DNA from: Manihot esculenta
Lineage: Eukaryota > Streptophyta > Magnoliopsida > Malpighiales > Euphorbiaceae
Length of the DNA: 64,000 nucleotides
Direction: 5' to 3'
Assembly (NCBI RefSeq): GCF_001659605.2
Contig: NC_035164.2
Coordinates: 14,622,295 to 14,686,294 of the forward strand
This document shows, piece after piece, positions 59,580 to 64,000 of the stretch. The translations under genes and the position numbers were made by a program. The first letter of the stretch is position 1. Each line of letters begins with the position of its first letter. Below the pieces are notes generated by a model that worked only from the letters and a program-made list of their open reading frames with translations, was not told the origin of the DNA and searched no databases.

Positions 59580-61983
59580 AAAAATATATTAATAAATAAT
59601 GTGGTCACTCAATCCATTATTCCTTTCTCATTATTGACACTTGGTATCTATGAAGTGTTGATTTGATTTGAAAATTGTGTTTGTGGTTGAAGGAAGTTTA
59701 GGAAAGTTAAGATTGAGAGTTCACTGAATTGAAATTTTATCATTCACAGATGGAATGAGGATCAATATATAGAGGAGACGGTGCCGAATTTTCGATAGGA
59801 AAAAACCTTTGGATTAAAACTTAAAATCCTCAAAGATTTGGAATATTTATCCCATTGCTCCGAAAAAATATTACTAAACAAGACACACTCATTCGCAATT
59901 CCTTTCTCACTATTGAGACTTGACATATAGAAAATTGTATAAATATGGCATGTACATAATAGATATGTGGGTTGTAATTAATATTGCATGAGAAGAGTTT
60001 TATTTTGGTATAATTATTAGAAGAGTTTATCTGAGTTGAAAATTGTGTTTGTGATTGAATGACGTTTGGGGGTTAAAGGTTGAGAGTTCATTGAAGTGAA
60101 ATTTTATTATTCATAGATGGAATTAGAACTAGTTTAGAAAGGAGACTCTTGAGTATTTTCGGTAGGAAAAAATATAATGAAATACATGATAATAGTTAAT
60201 TGAAAAAATAAGAGAAGCACCACGAAACGTGACATCTCCAGTTCGGTTAGTTAAAGAACCTTATAGGAGTGTTGGAGTTAGTGGTATTAGAGCTAACGTT
60301 TACGCCGTTCTAGGTATTAAGGAGAAGGAACAAGTATAAGCAAATGTATATACCTTATAAGTTAAGGTCAGAATATAACTCTACAATAGGTTTTTGTAAG
60401 TTGGATAAGAATGTTATTTGACATTCAACATGCATTAGAAGATAAAAGTCGTGATCGCAATAATCTATTCAATGCTGCAAATGTGTGTATTGTAAGCTGC
60501 AGATTACATTATGTACATTGCAGCATTGATTGGAAAGTTTGTGCATCACTTTTAAGAATCTGCTAGGATATGGTAGATGCTTTATATCTGATGCAGTTGT
60601 TTCATGACAAGTTTCTAATTACTATGAAGTGACTTCTAATAAAAGTTTATATCCTTTTAAAATAAAATACTAGAGACATCAGCAATAAGGTATAGAATAA
60701 TTCTATGATAGCGACAATGTACTCGAAAAACATATTTGTTTTTTGTGTTGTTTGTAATTAAAAGGAGGCATTTTATATATATTATAATACAAGAGAAATG
60801 AAAAAAAGGAGAGCCATGAGTAGGTGAAATAGGCTAGAACATGTCAGTGACCAATCTTCTTGTTCACTTTTTAGCGTAACGATTGTTTGATATCGAAACA
60901 AAGTCATAACCTTTTAGGGAAATAAATTTGAATTATCATAATACAAAATCGAAGGGTTGTAAAGAAAGATTAATTAGCTAAATATTATGTAAAAGTGGAT
61001 TGAAGATACAAGAAGAATACACACATAAAATAAGTGATAGTTATAAGATGGTAGGTATGATTAAGGGGTTAGTTTAGATAGTTATTGTTTATTAAAAGTT
61101 TATTTGTTATATTGGTGATATAGTTAAATTTTAAACGCTTTATTCGGTACAAGTAATTATTATTGATGAGTTATATTGATATTTATTTATATATAAATTT
61201 GTGTGTATATATATATATATATATACATGTTTTGAATATTGACATCTAGTTTCTTAATAATATTGTGCAAAATATAGCTATGAAAATATAATTATTTATG
61301 TTTCCTTAGTTATTTACTTGATTCTAGATATAATGTGATAATGTGGTTGATTATTAGCTAGAATAAATTATGTTAATATAAACTTTATGTTATTATCTAT
61401 TGTTAAGAGCTACGTAGACCTGATCCTCTATTGGAGGTACGTAGGCAGCCTTCGGGTGCGGTTCAAAGATAATAAATGTTAAGACTTTAATTAGCAAATA
61501 GCAGTGATGTATATTCAAGCCATATTAATAGATTTTCACGTCGAATAAATTACTTAATGAAAATTTAATAAGTTTAGTATGACTAAAATAATTAGCATGC
61601 AAATAATAATATTTATAAGATTATAGATAAAAGTAAAGCCACAAAAGAAATCACTGAATTAGCTAAGATATAGGAGAGCAATTTTCATAAAGAGACCATG
61701 AGTGAATTAGACCCTTAATATTGCCAAAACTTGACTATAACATAGAGTAGGAGCATACTGAAGTACCTAAAATGAATAACTTGGAAAGCTTGTCAAAAAA
61801 ACGGCAATTGGCATGCCAATAGGTGTAATTTATGATATAAAACAACACTTGAAAGGCAGTGTCACAGTCTAGATATAAAACGTAAGTTGCCATTAGAAGT
61901 TATAAGGCATAGACGAAGTGTCGCAGCTACCCCAAATCCTCATTCACTAGCAGACTAAATTAAATTGTTGCTTGAAGAAAAAA

Positions 61984-63266
61984 GGATAATGGCATAAAAA
62001 ATCCAAAATTTTATTTCTTGGCACAATGAATTAAGATTTAAAAATATTTGGCGATTCTTTCCAAATTTGAATTGAAAGTGGGGGAGCATCTATCGCTAGC
62101 AGGCCATATTGTATTTTTTTATTACTTGACGGTGGACTCTACGCTACACCTTGGATAACTAAGGTGAGATATTAATCCTTGGTTAGTTAAGTTAAAATTC
62201 TTAATTGGTGTAGAAAAACATAAAACGCTCTCTTTGATGCCGTCACTCTCTGTCGAATTTATTTTCCCGACTTCGTCCTTCGCACAAAAAATTAGACTTC
62301 TCGCTTCACCACCAATTTGGCTTCAGAAAAGTAGATATTGCCTTTGTTCTTTCTCCTAACTCTATTCACCTTTCGATTCTTTATTTCTGTATCTTCTCTC
62401 TCGGTGTCGTTAGGTCTCCTTAAGAATCAATTATCTTTAAACATGAGATTCTCCACCAAATTCAGCTGTCAATACCTGCAATTGTGTTCGTAACGTCGAA
62501 TGCTGCTCGTATAATTCCTAATCTCAAAACAATCGTACTCGAGGGAAGGTTTACCGATTGGACCCTGCGATGATTCTCTATCCTCACGGACTACTGGTCG
62601 AGTTGATGGAGTGGTTTTGACTCATCGAAATTTCACATGTATAGTGGCTGTAAGTCATGAGGTATACACGACCTGGATGGCAGCTGCAACTTCCTTTTGC
62701 CTTATTTTCATGTTTATGGTTTATGTTATTTCGTGAGGGCTTTAACTATGGGAGCGACGGTGGTGTCCATAGGTAAATTTGATATGAAGACAATGTTGAC
62801 AGTAATTTAGGAGCGAAAGGTCACTCACGTAGCACAGACTGCACCGGCGGTGGTGCTGATGACTAAGGATCCTAGGTTGTGAGACGGCTATGATTTGAGC
62901 TCTCTAGATGTTGGAGACTATAGCGTTGCTTCGCTTAGGAAAAGCATAGTTGAATTGTTCCGGCAACAATTTCCAAATTTGACTTTAAGTCAGGATAGTT
63001 AAACACCAAACTTGGATTTTTACCATTAACTGGCAGTTAATTTCTCACATTGGTTATTCAATGTGTAGCGTATGATCCACCGTTAAGTAATAAAAAAATA
63101 CAGATGGAACGTTACTTTAGCCACCGGCAAATGCTCTCCCACTTACATTTCAAATTTGAATTGAATCGCTAAATGTTTTTAAATTCTAAGTTATTGTAGC
63201 AAGTAACATCTTTTTAATTAAAATGCAAAATATCTTTAAAGGTTTAAATTTTTTATGCCATTATCC
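61984..63266 (+). mobile_element. Pack-MULE-like element with captured 4CL-like exon, copy 7
   Basis: Left arm 61984-62192, right arm about 63024-63266; same length (1283 bases) as copy 6 and offset by exactly 3687 bases at both edges. Only scattered substitutions separate the two. Confidence 0.78.
62227..62994 (+). pseudogene. 4CL-like exon 1 fragment, copy 7
   Basis: Has all the lesions of copy 6: the 57-base deletion, the short deletion in the PLPHFHVYG region, TAG in the TVIQ segment and 'gtgagacgg'. It also carries a private loss of the splice donor: 'tcaggatagt' in place of 'tcaggttagt'. The rest of the gene is absent. Confidence 0.83.
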
Positions 63267-64000
63267 AAAAATATATTAATAAATAATGTGGTCACTCAAT
63301 CCATTATTCATTTCTTATTGTTGACACTTGGTATCTATGAAGTGTTGATTTGATTTGAAAATTGTTATTGTGGTTGAAGGAAGTTTAGGAAAGTTAAGAT
63401 TGAGAGTTCACTGAATTGAAATTTTATCATTCACAGATGGAATGAGGACCAATATATAGAGGAGACGGTGCCAAATTTTCGACAGGAAAAAACCTTTGGA
63501 TTAAAACTTAAAATCCTCAAAGATTTGGAATATTTATCCCATTGCTCCGAAAAAATATTACTAAACAAGACACACTCATTCGCGATTCCTTTCTCACTAT
63601 TGAGACTTGACATATAGAAAATTGTACTAATATGGCATGTACATAATAGATATGTGGGTTGTAATTAATATTGCATGAGAAGAGTTTTATTTTGGTATAA
63701 TTATTAGAAGAGTTTATCTGAGTTGAAAATTGTGTTTGTGATTGAATGATGTTTGGGGGTTAAAGGTTGAGAGTTGATTGAAGTGAAATTTTATTATTCA
63801 TAGATGGAATTAGAACCAGTTTAGAAAGGAGACTCTAGAGTATTTTCGGTAGGAAAAAATATCATGAAATACATGATAATAGTTAATTGAAAAAATAAGA
63901 GAAGCACCACGAAACGTGACATCTCCATTTCGGTTAGTTAAATAACTTTATAGGAGTGTTGCAGTTAGTGGTATTAGAGCTAACGTTTAGGCCGTTCTAG

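Larger units (their letters stand above)
47975..64000 (+). repeat. Macro-tandem array, block II (units 5-7)
   Basis: Starts inside the second internal repeat of a unit at 'actcatttgtgattcc'. Element starts are 49448, 58297 and 61984. Unit 5 without the Copia insertion is about 3673 bases and unit 6 is 3687 bases. Units 6 and 7 match almost everywhere, while 47975-50700 most resembles 8240-10980 in block I, sharing several deletions. The array continues beyond the window: the last bases are the PBS-like motif of unit 7. Confidence 0.9.

Noticed and set aside
3764..64000. Centromeric or other satellite array
   Set aside because: Units of about 3.7 kb, only about eight copies, containing transposon and gene pieces and interrupted by unrelated DNA; not a satellite monomer.
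1..64000. tRNA, rRNA or CRISPR-like arrays
   Set aside because: I saw no cloverleaf-capable tRNA gene, no rRNA sequence and no regularly spaced short repeats. The only tRNA-related bases are primer-binding sites.

Overview
The window is nuclear DNA of a flowering plant, almost certainly a eudicot. It has AT-rich intergenic DNA, Ty3/Gypsy and Ty1/Copia retrotransposons primed by initiator-Met tRNA, a TRIM element, Mutator-type inverted repeats, and broken exons of plant nuclear genes with GT-AG introns. My guess is Euphorbiaceae (cassava-like), but nothing in the sequence proves it. I find no intact host protein-coding gene: every host-gene match is truncated, frameshifted or both.

Layout. 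(1) 1-2229: copy A of a mosaic segmental duplication, holding a TRIM element, a uL2m (mitochondrial ribosomal protein L2) remnant and a MITE-like AT-rich element. (2) 2230-3763: AT-rich DNA without genes. (3) 3764-29276: block I of a tandem array with units of up to about 3.7 kb. Each unit carries a 1.25-1.35 kb inverted-repeat element that looks like a Pack-MULE: Mutator-like termini around a captured first exon of a 4-coumarate:CoA ligase-like (4CL-like) gene. Each unit also carries LTR/PBS-like sequence and a (TA)n tract. Block I is interrupted by a 9.7 kb chromovirus-type Gypsy element (12153-21855) and a 281 bp solo LTR. (4) 29281-33250: copy B of the duplication, leading into a four-exon remnant of the plastid Na+/H+ antiporter gene NHD1 (NhaD type), cut off by an old Copia remnant. 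(5) 34250-36241: 5' end of an unidentified gene with a mitochondrial-type presequence, followed by a decayed Gypsy relic (about 36840-40351). (6) 40409-45325: copy C, with TRIM, uL2m pseudogene, MITE-like element and NHD1 exon 1. It is fused at about 45325 to the 5' end of a SIT4/PP6 regulatory-subunit (SAPS) gene fragment. (7) 47975-64000: block II of the array, interrupted by a young 5.17 kb Copia element (52551-57721) and running off the end of the window.

The main biological story is the array. A transposon-captured gene fragment was already dead (its AMP-binding loop is frameshifted in every copy that spans it). It was then amplified with its neighbourhood as a macro-repeat, diversified by deletions, small inverted duplications and new insertions, and amplified again. 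The last two units match almost base for base over a 3687 bp period.
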